A model generated the notes under the pieces. The model did not search any database. It was given only the letters and a program-made list of their open reading frames with translations, and was not told the DNA's origin. A stretch of DNA of 64,000 nucleotides, taken from NCBI RefSeq assembly GCF_965137335.1, contig NZ_CBCRZD010000012.1; one strand, written 5' to 3'. The number at the start of each line of letters is the position of its first letter. Position 1 is the stretch's first letter. Position numbers and translations under genes: made by a program. Positions 25,310 through 33,247 of this stretch are shown here, piece by piece. Source of the stretch: Empedobacter stercoris. GTDB taxonomy: Bacteria; Bacteroidota; Bacteroidia; Flavobacteriales; Weeksellaceae.

Positions 25310-26951
25310 GTTCTTGCATCAAAAATTCAGTTATTTTTTTTCGTTCATTTTCATTCATCTGAACAAAATAAAATCCATTTTTCACATTTAAAGAATCTAT
25401 TTGTTGCGGATAACCATTATATATTAAATAACTATTCAAAGTCGAAGTACTAATCGCAGGTACAGGAGAGTTATAAATCAAGGGATAATTTGTAGGGTAA
25501 TTATATAAAATATTTCCTATTTTTTTTTCTAATGTTGGTATTTCTCTGTAAGTACCTGGCTGTAAAAGTTGCTTTAATTCTATTTTTTTTTGATACGAAA
25601 AAGATCGTATTGAATTTGAACTTAATCTACCTAAGTTTGGAAATAAAATAAAAAGAGAAACTGCAAAGACACCTAAAAAACTTATTCCTTTTGAAAACTG
25701 AAAATAGGTTTTATGATTAAAAATACTTAAAATCAGTACAACATCAATAACCAAAATATCTAAAAGAAATCTAAATTGAGGCGATAAAAATAGCATTACA
25801 AATAACTTTATCCAGCAACAAAATATTAATAATTGAATGGTCGATTTTTTGTAGAAAAAACTAATTATTGTTGTTAAAAGTGTAAATCCTATAATGAATA
25901 ATAATATAATTGACCGCACAGCATTCTGAAACAAAATTGCATATAAATATTCAAATGAATTCATTTTCATTACCTCTTCAAATGTAAAAGAATCCTTTAG
26001 TGGAATAAACTTTCCATTTAATTTCGAGATATCATACATACTTTTAGGCGAACTCCATTGGAGATTTTCAATAGAACTGAAGCTTATAGGAAATAAAGGA
26101 TTTGAAGAAACAATAATTCCTTTGCAACAAAACAAGAAAGTAAAAAATATGATTAAAAGAATATTTTTATCCTTCAAAAATCTATATTCTTTATTCTTCA
26201 AATATTCAATTAAGAAAAAAATCAGTAGAACAATGCTAATTGGTTTTATAACAACCAAAATTGTCGAATAAAATAAATAATCTGAAACTTTTCCTTTTTG
26301 ATTTAAATATTCATTGATTAGTAAAATTGTTATAACAAAAACAGGTAAATCGGGAGAAGGAGAATTTAAAAAAAATAAAAACAAAATGTTAAAAAACAAC
26401 AATTTGTAGCACTTTTTATCAAATACATATAAATTAAAAACAATAAATAAACTTATGTTTAATCGATAATAAACATCCAAACTCTCGTTAACAGCAGCTT
26501 GTAAAATATGCCAAAAACTATTTTGTGCTAAAACCCATTCTAAATTAGAAAGTCCCTTTACAAAACCAGCAAAATCCAACCATTTTATCGTCGGAATGTA
26601 GTAACCAAAATGGTCTAAAATAAACGGATAAGTTGTTGCAACCAACAAGCCTAAAAAAGAAAATACATAAAAATATCGTGAAATATTTCTCAACTCTTTC
26701 ACATATTTTTGAACCTCTTTTCTATGATAAATTAAGGAAAGAATAGAAATAAGAATTAAAATTGCTTCGTAAGTAAAATTTAAAGGGATAAAAAATGCAA
26801 GTAGAAAACTGAGAAGTCCTACTCCTATCATCCCGTTCAAAATAACAAAAGAAATTGACGAATTTATTTTTGGGAATATTTTTTGAAAAAGGAATCCAAA
26901 TCCTAAAAAATATAAGAGTAATAACGTTGAAAATATTAATTGCGAAATCAT
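25290..26951 (-). CDS. Large polytopic membrane protein, LIC_10190-like
   Basis: A 553-aa protein with roughly a dozen membrane helices over its first 430 residues and a soluble extracytoplasmic C-terminus. The first large loop (DHFGYYIPTIKWLDFAGFVK) resembles the acidic first-loop region of GT-C glycosyltransferases and of bacterial membrane proteins annotated LIC_10190. A role in transferring or flipping a lipid-linked sugar is possible but unproven. The ATG overlaps the stop of the DtxR-type regulator by one base (TAATG), so it is translated with it, which links its expression to metal status. Confidence 0.6.
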   Translation of the reverse strand: MISQLIFSTLLLLYFLGFGFLFQKIFPKINSSISFVILNGMIGVGLLSFLLAFFIPLNFTYEAILILISILSLIYHRKEVQKYVKELRNISRYFYVFSFLGLLVATTYPFILDHFGYYIPTIKWLDFAGFVKGLSNLEWVLAQNSFWHILQAAVNESLDVYYRLNISLFIVFNLYVFDKKCYKLLFFNILFLFFLNSPSPDLPVFVITILLINEYLNQKGKVSDYLFYSTILVVIKPISIVLLIFFLIEYLKNKEYRFLKDKNILLIIFFTFLFCCKGIIVSSNPLFPISFSSIENLQWSSPKSMYDISKLNGKFIPLKDSFTFEEVMKMNSFEYLYAILFQNAVRSIILLFIIGFTLLTTIISFFYKKSTIQLLIFCCWIKLFVMLFLSPQFRFLLDILVIDVVLILSIFNHKTYFQFSKGISFLGVFAVSLFILFPNLGRLSSNSIRSFSYQKKIELKQLLQPGTYREIPTLEKKIGNILYNYPTNYPLIYNSPVPAISTSTLNSYLIYNGYPQQIDSLNVKNGFYFVQMNENERKKITEFLMQEQKKQAN

Positions 26952-27607
26952 TATTTACCTAACAACCTTGACGTTACATGATTACTAAAAGTTTCAACTT
27001 CATTTGTTTCAAGAAATTCTACCGTCATAGTTCCATCAAATTCCTCAATTGAAATGATCTTTATTTTATCATTTAGTTGAATGTTTTTCGAATTCAGATA
27101 TTTTAAAAATTCATCCGAAGAACCTATAACAGCACAAATTTCAACTAAATCTCCTTGCTGAAATTCAGACAATTTTTTATAGTGAACAAACTCTACATTT
27201 CCATATTTATCTGGAATTGGCGAGCCATGTGGATCTAATTTGGGATAATTTAAAATTTCATCCATTTTATCAAAAAAAGAAGGACTTTGAATATGTTCTA
27301 TTTGCTCTGCAATTTCATGTACTTCTTCCCAACCAAATCCCATTTTTTCGACCAAAAACATTTCCGTTAATCGATGTTTTCGTACAATCAAAGATGCTTT
27401 CAAAATTCCTTTATCAGATAGCCGAAGTGGTTTATACGATTCATAGATCACCAATTCTTTTTCAGCTAATTTTTTCATCATACTGTTTACAGTAGGCATT
27501 TTTATTTCCAAATGCTTACTCAAATCCTTCACATTCACTTCTCCTTTACCATTTTCAGAAAGATGAAATAATGCTTTTAGGTAATTTTCTTCGACCAATG
27601 AATTCAT
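26951..27607 (-). CDS. DtxR/MntR-family metal-dependent repressor
   Basis: Represses metal-uptake genes when its metal is plentiful. The N-terminal winged helix (about 1-65, KHLEIKMPTVNSMMKKL) precedes the metal-binding dimerisation region. DtxR ligands are conserved as His78, Glu82 and His97, and the second site reads Glu101-x-x-Glu104-His105. Glu in place of the DtxR Cys resembles MntR, while HGSPIPD further on is DtxR-like. A C-terminal FeoA/SH3-like domain covers about 140-218. The specificity, Mn or Fe, is uncertain. It is divergent from a TonB receptor, with operator-like palindromes in between. Confidence 0.9.
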   Translation of the reverse strand: MNSLVEENYLKALFHLSENGKGEVNVKDLSKHLEIKMPTVNSMMKKLAEKELVIYESYKPLRLSDKGILKASLIVRKHRLTEMFLVEKMGFGWEEVHEIAEQIEHIQSPSFFDKMDEILNYPKLDPHGSPIPDKYGNVEFVHYKKLSEFQQGDLVEICAVIGSSDEFLKYLNSKNIQLNDKIKIISIEEFDGTMTVEFLETNEVETFSNHVTSRLLGK

Positions 27608-27667
27608 AAAACAAATATAGTTGAAAATTAAGTAAAATTAAAAAATTCATTTTTAACAATATTTTTA

Positions 27668-27699
27668 TTAGATTTGTCTAACTTTTAAATTAGTCTAAT
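27668..27699. promoter_or_regulatory. Paired palindromes overlapping the TonB-receptor promoter, candidate DtxR-type operators
   Basis: TTAGATTTGTCTAA (27668-27681) contains TTAGA...TCTAA, and ATTAGTCTAAT (27689-27699) is a perfect dyad around one base. The first overlaps the -7 box TAGATTTG (27669-27676) of the receptor gene. The second, read with its flanks as TTAAATTAGTCTAATAAA, resembles the DtxR iron box (TTAGGTTAGCCTAACCTAA). Control by the divergent DtxR-type repressor is inferred. Confidence 0.55.
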
Positions 27700-27708
27700 A
27701 AATATAGC

Positions 27709-29766
27709 ATGAATAATACTTTAAGCATCCTCATTTCAACTTTACCATTACTTGCACTCTCCCAAAACATAAATAATGATAGTTTAATAGTAAAAGATTC
27801 TACCGAAAAATTAAATGAAGTGGTAGTTACAGGCACTATGAAAGCTATAAAAAAATCTGATAGCCCCGTGCCTATTGAAATTTACACTACAAAATTTTTA
27901 AAAAAAAATCCAACCTCATCACTTTTTGATGCTGTACAATTAATCAATGGAGTTCAACCACAACTAAACTGTAACGTTTGCAACACAGGTGATATTCATA
28001 TTAACGGAATGGAAGGTCCATATACCATGATTTTAATTGACGGAATGCCAATTGTTTCTTCTCTATCTACTGTTTATGGTTTGAGCGGAATTCCGAATTC
28101 TTTGGTTGAACGAATAGAAGTCGTAAAAGGGCCAGCATCTTCCCTTTATGGAACAGAAGCTATGGGAGGAATAATTAATGTGATTACAAAATCTCCGAAA
28201 TCTGCTCCGAAATTATCTATAGATGCTTTTACAACTTCATGGTTAGAAACCAATCTTGATGGTGGATACAAATATAATTTAGGAGAAAAGGTAAATGGTT
28301 TATTTGGTTTTAATTACTTTAAATATGACAATAAAAAAGATAAAAATAACGACGGATTTACGGATGTAACTCTACAAGATCGTGTCACTTTATTCAATAA
28401 GTTTGATTTTGAACGTCAAGAAAATAGAACAGCATCAGTTGCTTTACGCTATTTATACGAAGATCGTTGGGGAGGTGAAACGAGCTGGAAACGTAAATTA
28501 CACAGAGGAGGTGATGAAGTTTACGCCGAAAGTATTATGACAAATCGTTTTGAAGCGATCGGAATGTATCAATTACCTCTAAAAGAGAAAATAATGACTC
28601 AATTTTCGTATAATTTTCATCAACAGAATTCATTTTATGGTCCAGAATCTTATCAAGGAAAACAACAAGTTATCTTTACTCAAGCTTATTGGGATAAAAT
28701 AATTGGAAAACATAGTTTTATTTTAGGATCTTCATTTAAATATACTCATTATGATGATAACACAAGAGGTACTGGAGAATATGATGAGGATAATAATCTA
28801 ATTAAAAATAACCCAATGAATTCACCGATTCCTGGTATTTTTGTACAAGACGAATGGACATTGAATGCTGAAAATAAACTATTACTTGGTTATCGATTTG
28901 ATTACGATAAAACACATAAAGGAATACATTCTCCAAGAATTGCATACAAATTTTCACCTTCATCATATCATACTTTAAGAGCAAGTTTTGGTACGGGATT
29001 TCGTGTTGTAAATGTATTTACAGAAGATCATCGTGCATTAACTGGCGCTAGACAAGTAGTTTTTGAAAATGAATTAAAACCTGAAAAATCATATAACGGA
29101 AATATTAATTATGTATTCAAACAACCAACATCTTTTGCAGCATTAAACTTTGATTTCACTACATTCTATTCTTATTTCACAAATAAAATTATTGCGAACA
29201 CAGACATAGATGAAACAAAGATTATCTACGACAATTTAAACGGACACGCAATTTCTCAAGGGGTATCTTTGAACGTAGATGCAACATTTGATTTTCCCCT
29301 AAAAATAATGCTTGGCGCAACCTATATGGATGTGTACAAAAACGAAAATGAAAAAAAAGAAGTGCAATATCATGCTCCAAAATTCTCTGGAAATTTCTTA
29401 GCAAGTTATGCATTCAAAAAAGATTTTACTATTGATTTAACCGCCAATTATAATGACAAAATGAAATTACCTCGTGTTGAAAATGATTATCGACCAGAAT
29501 ATTCAAAACCAACTTTTATAGCAAATATTCAATTTACCAAATCATTTAAAAACAATATTGAAATCTATGGTGGAGTAAAAAATCTTTTCAATGTCTTACC
29601 AAAAAACGATGTCATTGCTCGTTGGTGGGATCCTTTTGGAGAACCGGGAAATGGCGTTAAACCTCCACAAGGCAGGAATGATGTTATTTTTGAACCAAAT
29701 GATTACAGTTACACAGCAATGCAAGGTGCTCGTGGTTTTTTCGGAATCCGTTATAACTTAAAATAA
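27709..29766 (+). CDS. TonB-dependent outer-membrane receptor
   Basis: An outer-membrane gated barrel for an unknown, probably metal-containing, substrate. After a signal peptide (1-19) a TonB-box-like segment (LNEVVVTGT, about 35-43) leads into the plug domain, with INGMEGPYTMILIDGMPI and RIEVVKGPASSLYGTEAMGG. The barrel follows to the terminal GFFGIRYNLK. There is no N-terminal carboxypeptidase-like domain, and no SusD partner follows, so it is a metal or cofactor receptor type rather than a glycan one. The only two cysteines are Cys88 and Cys91 (NCNVC) in the plug. The stop overlaps the next gene as TAATG. Confidence 0.93.
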   Translation: MNNTLSILISTLPLLALSQNINNDSLIVKDSTEKLNEVVVTGTMKAIKKSDSPVPIEIYTTKFLKKNPTSSLFDAVQLINGVQPQLNCNVCNTGDIHINGMEGPYTMILIDGMPIVSSLSTVYGLSGIPNSLVERIEVVKGPASSLYGTEAMGGIINVITKSPKSAPKLSIDAFTTSWLETNLDGGYKYNLGEKVNGLFGFNYFKYDNKKDKNNDGFTDVTLQDRVTLFNKFDFERQENRTASVALRYLYEDRWGGETSWKRKLHRGGDEVYAESIMTNRFEAIGMYQLPLKEKIMTQFSYNFHQQNSFYGPESYQGKQQVIFTQAYWDKIIGKHSFILGSSFKYTHYDDNTRGTGEYDEDNNLIKNNPMNSPIPGIFVQDEWTLNAENKLLLGYRFDYDKTHKGIHSPRIAYKFSPSSYHTLRASFGTGFRVVNVFTEDHRALTGARQVVFENELKPEKSYNGNINYVFKQPTSFAALNFDFTTFYSYFTNKIIANTDIDETKIIYDNLNGHAISQGVSLNVDATFDFPLKIMLGATYMDVYKNENEKKEVQYHAPKFSGNFLASYAFKKDFTIDLTANYNDKMKLPRVENDYRPEYSKPTFIANIQFTKSFKNNIEIYGGVKNLFNVLPKNDVIARWWDPFGEPGNGVKPPQGRNDVIFEPNDYSYTAMQGARGFFGIRYNLK

Positions 29767-30212
29767 TGAAAAAATATTACATCATTTTTCTACTATTATC
29801 AATTTATAGTCAAGCACAAATTTCATTCGAAAAATTCAATTCTAATTTCCATGAAAAACCGAAACCTATATTGCTCTTTTTTTCAACAAAGTGGTGCAGC
29901 TATTGCTTAATTCAAAAAAAACAAATTGAAAAAGATAAGAGTTTATTCCACTTTTTAAATAACGAAGTTTATTATTTAGAAGTAGATGCAGAGTCGCATG
30001 ATACTATTTATTTTTTAGAAAAAGTTTATCAACCTAAAGAAAAACTACATGCTTTTGTTGAGGAATTTATTTCAACAAACGAACAGATTAATTATCCGTA
30101 TTGGGTTTTAATCTCAAAAGATCTTAGAATAGAAATGACCTATTCTGGACTTATTAAAAACAAATCATTTAAAATCCTATTGGAAAAGTATTTTAAAGGC
30201 CCTAATTTTTAG
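29766..30212 (+). CDS. Secreted thioredoxin-like protein
   Basis: A 148-aa extracytoplasmic protein with a signal peptide (MKKYYIIFLLLSIYSQAQ) and a thioredoxin fold. The active site STKWCSYCLIQ is a CxxC and contains its only cysteines. A cis-Pro is present in NYPYWVLIS. It is translationally coupled to the TonB receptor, whose own two cysteines also form a CxxC; I infer that the pair work together, either in redox maintenance of the plug or in reducing the imported cargo. A bidirectional terminator follows. Confidence 0.85.
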   Translation: MKKYYIIFLLLSIYSQAQISFEKFNSNFHEKPKPILLFFSTKWCSYCLIQKKQIEKDKSLFHFLNNEVYYLEVDAESHDTIYFLEKVYQPKEKLHAFVEEFISTNEQINYPYWVLISKDLRIEMTYSGLIKNKSFKILLEKYFKGPNF

Positions 30213-30218
30213 ATTTAA

Positions 30219-30247
30219 AAAAAGCCTCAAGATAATTTAAGGCTTTT
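30219..30247. terminator. Bidirectional terminator
   Basis: AAAAAGCCTCAA and TTTAAGGCTTTTT form a hairpin between the thioredoxin-like gene and the convergent hom. Confidence 0.75.
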
Positions 30248-30258
30248 TATCCTAAATA

Positions 30259-31440
30259 TTACTCAAAAGCAATTATTGAAAGATTTGTATTTTCTATAAT
30301 TTCTTTTTGTTTAAGCTTCTCAATATCAATTACACCAACTATATGGTTGTAATTTTTACTCTGATAACGTTCTTCTATTTCCTCAAAAAAACTTGAAACA
30401 TCATCTGTTTGGTTTTCAAATCCAATGTAAACACGTTTTTTCCCATTTTGATTAAAAATACCCTCGTGTTGATTTTCATATTTTCGAATCGAATATTTAT
30501 AGTCATATTTCAACGCTGAAATATCACTCAAAACCGCTGAAGATGTAGGGAAACGCCCTGCTCCTTTTCCATATAAAAACTGCTCATCGGAAAGCGAACT
30601 TCCGATCAATACACCATTGTATTCATTATTTACTAAAGCTATCGTTTTATTAAGCTCAACAAAAGTTGGTAAAACTGTAGACGTAATTTCTCCTGTTTGA
30701 TGATTTATTTTTGAATTCGCAATTAGCTTAATTGTGTAATTTTTTTCGTTCGCATATTTAAAATCTTCAACTTTCAAAGCAGTAATCCCTTTACGAATAA
30801 TAGCTTCTACTTCAATTTTTTTACCAAAAGCATGTAATGTAATAATCGACAATTTACTCGCTGCATCAAAACCTTCCACATCTGCCGTTGGATCAGCTTC
30901 AGCAAAACCACTTTCTTGTGCTGCTTTCAAAGCATCTTGATACGATTCATTTTCATTCGCCATTTTAGTCAAGATGTAATTTGTTGTTCCATTCACGATT
31001 CCAGAAACATAATTCAATAAATCATTATCGAAATATTCTTCTAAATTTCGAATAATTGGTACAGAACCACAAACAGAGGCTTCATAAAGGAAAGAAACAT
31101 TGTTTTGTTCTTGTAATTCTAATAATTCTTTGTGATGGTCAGCAATCAATTTTTTATTGGCACTTACGACATGTTTCCCATTAACAAAAGCTTTTTTGAT
31201 GATATCATAAGCTGCATCTGCATCAGAAATCAATTCTACCACAACATTTATTTCATCATCATTTAAAATATCTTTTGCATTTGTTGAAAATAATTCAGCT
31301 GGTGCATTTCTTATTTTAGAATCATCTTTAATTACAATTTTTTTAATCGCTGAATTTAATTGTGGTTTCTCTTCTAAAACCTTATAAATCCCCTCTCCTA
31401 CTACGCCAAATCCGAATAATCCGATATTTATTTTTTTCAT
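30259..31440 (-). CDS. hom: Homoserine dehydrogenase
   Basis: Reduces aspartate semialdehyde to homoserine, the branch to methionine and threonine. The 393-aa protein has the NAD(P)-binding GFGVVG (10-15), VVSANKKLIA near residue 96, the catalytic-domain signature LLNYVSGIVNGTTNYIL and GFAEADPTADVEGFDAASKL. A fused aspartokinase is absent. The C-terminal 80 residues are weakly ACT-like. Its leader carries a SAM-I riboswitch, so expression should fall when S-adenosylmethionine is plentiful, which indicates that it serves methionine synthesis. Confidence 0.95.
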   Translation of the reverse strand: MKKINIGLFGFGVVGEGIYKVLEEKPQLNSAIKKIVIKDDSKIRNAPAELFSTNAKDILNDDEINVVVELISDADAAYDIIKKAFVNGKHVVSANKKLIADHHKELLELQEQNNVSFLYEASVCGSVPIIRNLEEYFDNDLLNYVSGIVNGTTNYILTKMANENESYQDALKAAQESGFAEADPTADVEGFDAASKLSIITLHAFGKKIEVEAIIRKGITALKVEDFKYANEKNYTIKLIANSKINHQTGEITSTVLPTFVELNKTIALVNNEYNGVLIGSSLSDEQFLYGKGAGRFPTSSAVLSDISALKYDYKYSIRKYENQHEGIFNQNGKKRVYIGFENQTDDVSSFFEEIEERYQSKNYNHIVGVIDIEKLKQKEIIENTNLSIIAFE

Positions 31441-31560
31441 TTATTTATTTCTTTACTATTGATTTTATCAGAAAATGTGAAGAAAAAAGGAAATTTTAAA
31501 ATAATAACAATTGAATCAGTTGTATTAAGAATAATACTGAATGATGGTTATCGTAGTTAT

Positions 31561-31652
31561 TTATCTTCCCTTAACAGGATGGAATTAGCACCTTGATTGT
31601 AATCAGGTTGCTAAAGTTTCTTAGGGCCATTTCCCTCCACTTTTCTTGATAA
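31561..31652 (-). ncRNA. SAM-I (S-box) riboswitch controlling hom
   Basis: The minus-strand leader carries the S-box core in order: TTATCAAGAAAAG, then TGGAGGGA, GGCCC, TAGCAACC, AAGGTGCTAATTCC, and the closing GAAGATAA that pairs with the start to form P1. The aptamer ends 120 bases before the hom ATG. A clear terminator hairpin in those 120 bases is not obvious, so the expression platform is undefined. Confidence 0.93.
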
Positions 31653-31685
31653 AATATAAAATTTTACTTGAGCTATTTCTGAGGG

Positions 31686-31718
31686 CAAATTTAGTACAAA
31701 CTATTTCAATTTTCCAAA
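31686..31718 (-). promoter_or_regulatory. Promoter of the hom transcript
   Basis: On the minus strand TTTG (31715-31718), 21 bases, then TAAATTTG (31686-31693). The predicted transcript begins near 31680, shortly before the riboswitch. Confidence 0.7.
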
Positions 31719-32051
31719 TATTAAAACATACATTTATTTATAATTTTCTAATTAAAGTTCTAATATGATTTAATTTTAGAATTATTTTCTAAATTTTTTA
31801 TTATTTAATGATTTGATTCTATAAAAATGATTAAAAAGTAAAAACAAATCTTTTAATTAATTCTGGAAAATTAAAAAAACCTAATAATATTCTAATTTAA
31901 AACAACTTAAATAAGTATTAAAGATATTTTTTACATCAATTAACGTATTGTAAGAATATTTTTCTACTTCAATGATTTTACAACCAAAAATAATCAGGTT
32001 AAGTTTATGGAATGATTAACTTATTTTGACATGTCTACTTCAAATAATAAT
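31719..32051. other. AT-rich spacer between divergent methionine promoters
   Basis: About 330 bases with no ORF above 60 codons, RNA motif or repeat that I can support. They separate the hom promoter from the Fur-like site and promoter of metH. Confidence 0.6.
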
Positions 32052-32070
32052 TATAATGATTATCATTTTT
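32052..32070. promoter_or_regulatory. Fur-box-like palindrome upstream of metH
   Basis: TATAATGATTATCATTTTT matches 15 of 19 positions of the Fur consensus GATAATGATAATCATTATC, and its core AATGATTATCATT (32055-32067) is a perfect dyad. It lies 20-38 bases upstream of the metH -7 box, where a bound repressor could block RNA polymerase. Whether Fur or a relative binds is unknown. Confidence 0.45.
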
Positions 32071-32089
32071 TTATTTTAAAAGGAAGAGA

Positions 32090-32097
32090 TAATTTTG
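32090..32097 (+). promoter_or_regulatory. -7 promoter element of the metH-metF transcript
   Basis: TAATTTTG matches TAnnTTTG and would start transcription near 32104, exactly at the 5' edge of the SAM riboswitch. The -33 region is only T-rich. Confidence 0.55.
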
Positions 32098-32104
32098 CAG
32101 ATAA

Positions 32105-32203
32105 CCTTATAAAGAATAGATGGAGGGATTAGGCCCGTAGATATCTTGGCAACCCAAAGGAAAGTTGGGTGCTACATCCTACTCAAAAAAGAGAAAGATA
32201 AGG
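32105..32203 (+). ncRNA. SAM-I (S-box) riboswitch controlling metH
   Basis: The aptamer is framed by P1 strands CCTTAT (32105-32110) and ATAAGG (32198-32203). Between them come ATGGAGGGATTAGGCCC, TTGGCAACC, a P3 hairpin, GGGTGCTACATCC and GAGAAAGATAAG, the S-box order. A second ATAAGG at 32225-32230 could compete for the 5' strand of P1. Confidence 0.93.
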
Positions 32204-32248
32204 ACTTACCTCGCAATTCTTCCCATAAGGTTTTAATAAAATAGTAAA

Positions 32249-33247
32249 ATGAAATTAAACGATATACTAAAAGAACGTATTGTTATTTTAGATGGTGCTA
32301 TGGGAACAATGATCCAAAAGCATAATTTGCAAGAGGAAGATTACAGAGGAGAAAGATTCAGAAATTTCCATACATCTTTAAAAGGAAATAACGATTTATT
32401 GGTGTTAACACAACCACAAATTATCAAAGATATTCATAGAGAGTATTTAGCTGCTGGCGCAGATTTAATTGAAACAAATACATTTAATGCGAATATCATT
32501 TCGATGATTGATTATGATATGGTTGATTTAGTTGATGAATTAAATTCGGAAGCCGTTCGTTTAGCGAAAGAAGCTTGTGCGGAATATTCTACTCCAGACA
32601 AACCTCGACTTGTTGTTGGTTCTTTAGGTCCTACAAATAAAACAGCATCGATTTCACCTCAAGTGAATGACCCAAGTTACCGTGACATCGATTTTGACAC
32701 TTTAGCTAATGTTTATTTTCGACAAGCTAAAACAATGTTAGAAGCAGGTGTTGATGTATTGTTGGTTGAAACTATTTTTGATACCCTAAATGCTAAAGCA
32801 GCATTTTATGGCATTCAAGATGCGATCGAAAAAACTGGAATCAACGTTCCATTAATGGCTTCAGGTACGATAACAGATAAATCTGGACGCACACTTTCTG
32901 GACAAACAACTGAGGCATTCCTTATTTCTTTAGAACATATTGATTTACTTTCAGTTGGCTTAAACTGTGCGTTAGGCGCTACAGATTTAATTCCATACTT
33001 AGAAGTTTTAGCAGAAAAAGCTCCTTTTTATGTAAGTGCATATCCAAACGCAGGTTTACCTAATGCTTTTGGTGGATATGACGAAACAGCAGAAATGATG
33101 CGTGAACATATTCGTCCATTTTTAGAGAAGAAATTGGTCAATATTATTGGTGGTTGTTGCGGAACAACACCAGATCATATCAAATTAATGGCAGATTTAG
33201 CAAAAGAATACGAACCTCGAAAAATCAATGTAGCATGTCAAGCGTAA
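32249..33247 (+). CDS. Methionine synthase, homocysteine-binding subunit (N-terminal part of MetH)
   Basis: Homocysteine S-methyltransferase domain as a separate protein of 332 aa. The opening IVILDGAMGTMIQ is typical of MetH. The zinc ligands that activate homocysteine are Cys240 (GLNC) and the Cys303-Cys304 pair in GGCCGTTP. The polypeptide stops where E. coli MetH continues into its folate domain. The stop codon overlaps the start of the second MetH protein by 13 bases, so the two are made together and presumably form one enzyme. It is the first gene after the SAM riboswitch. Confidence 0.95.
   Translation: MKLNDILKERIVILDGAMGTMIQKHNLQEEDYRGERFRNFHTSLKGNNDLLVLTQPQIIKDIHREYLAAGADLIETNTFNANIISMIDYDMVDLVDELNSEAVRLAKEACAEYSTPDKPRLVVGSLGPTNKTASISPQVNDPSYRDIDFDTLANVYFRQAKTMLEAGVDVLLVETIFDTLNAKAAFYGIQDAIEKTGINVPLMASGTITDKSGRTLSGQTTEAFLISLEHIDLLSVGLNCALGATDLIPYLEVLAEKAPFYVSAYPNAGLPNAFGGYDETAEMMREHIRPFLEKKLVNIIGGCCGTTPDHIKLMADLAKEYEPRKINVACQA

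Noticed and set aside
33154..33234. N-terminal extension of the second MetH protein
   Set aside because: It overlaps the zinc-domain end of the first MetH gene in another frame; the ATG at 33235 starts exactly at the conserved SSVKIQLSG.
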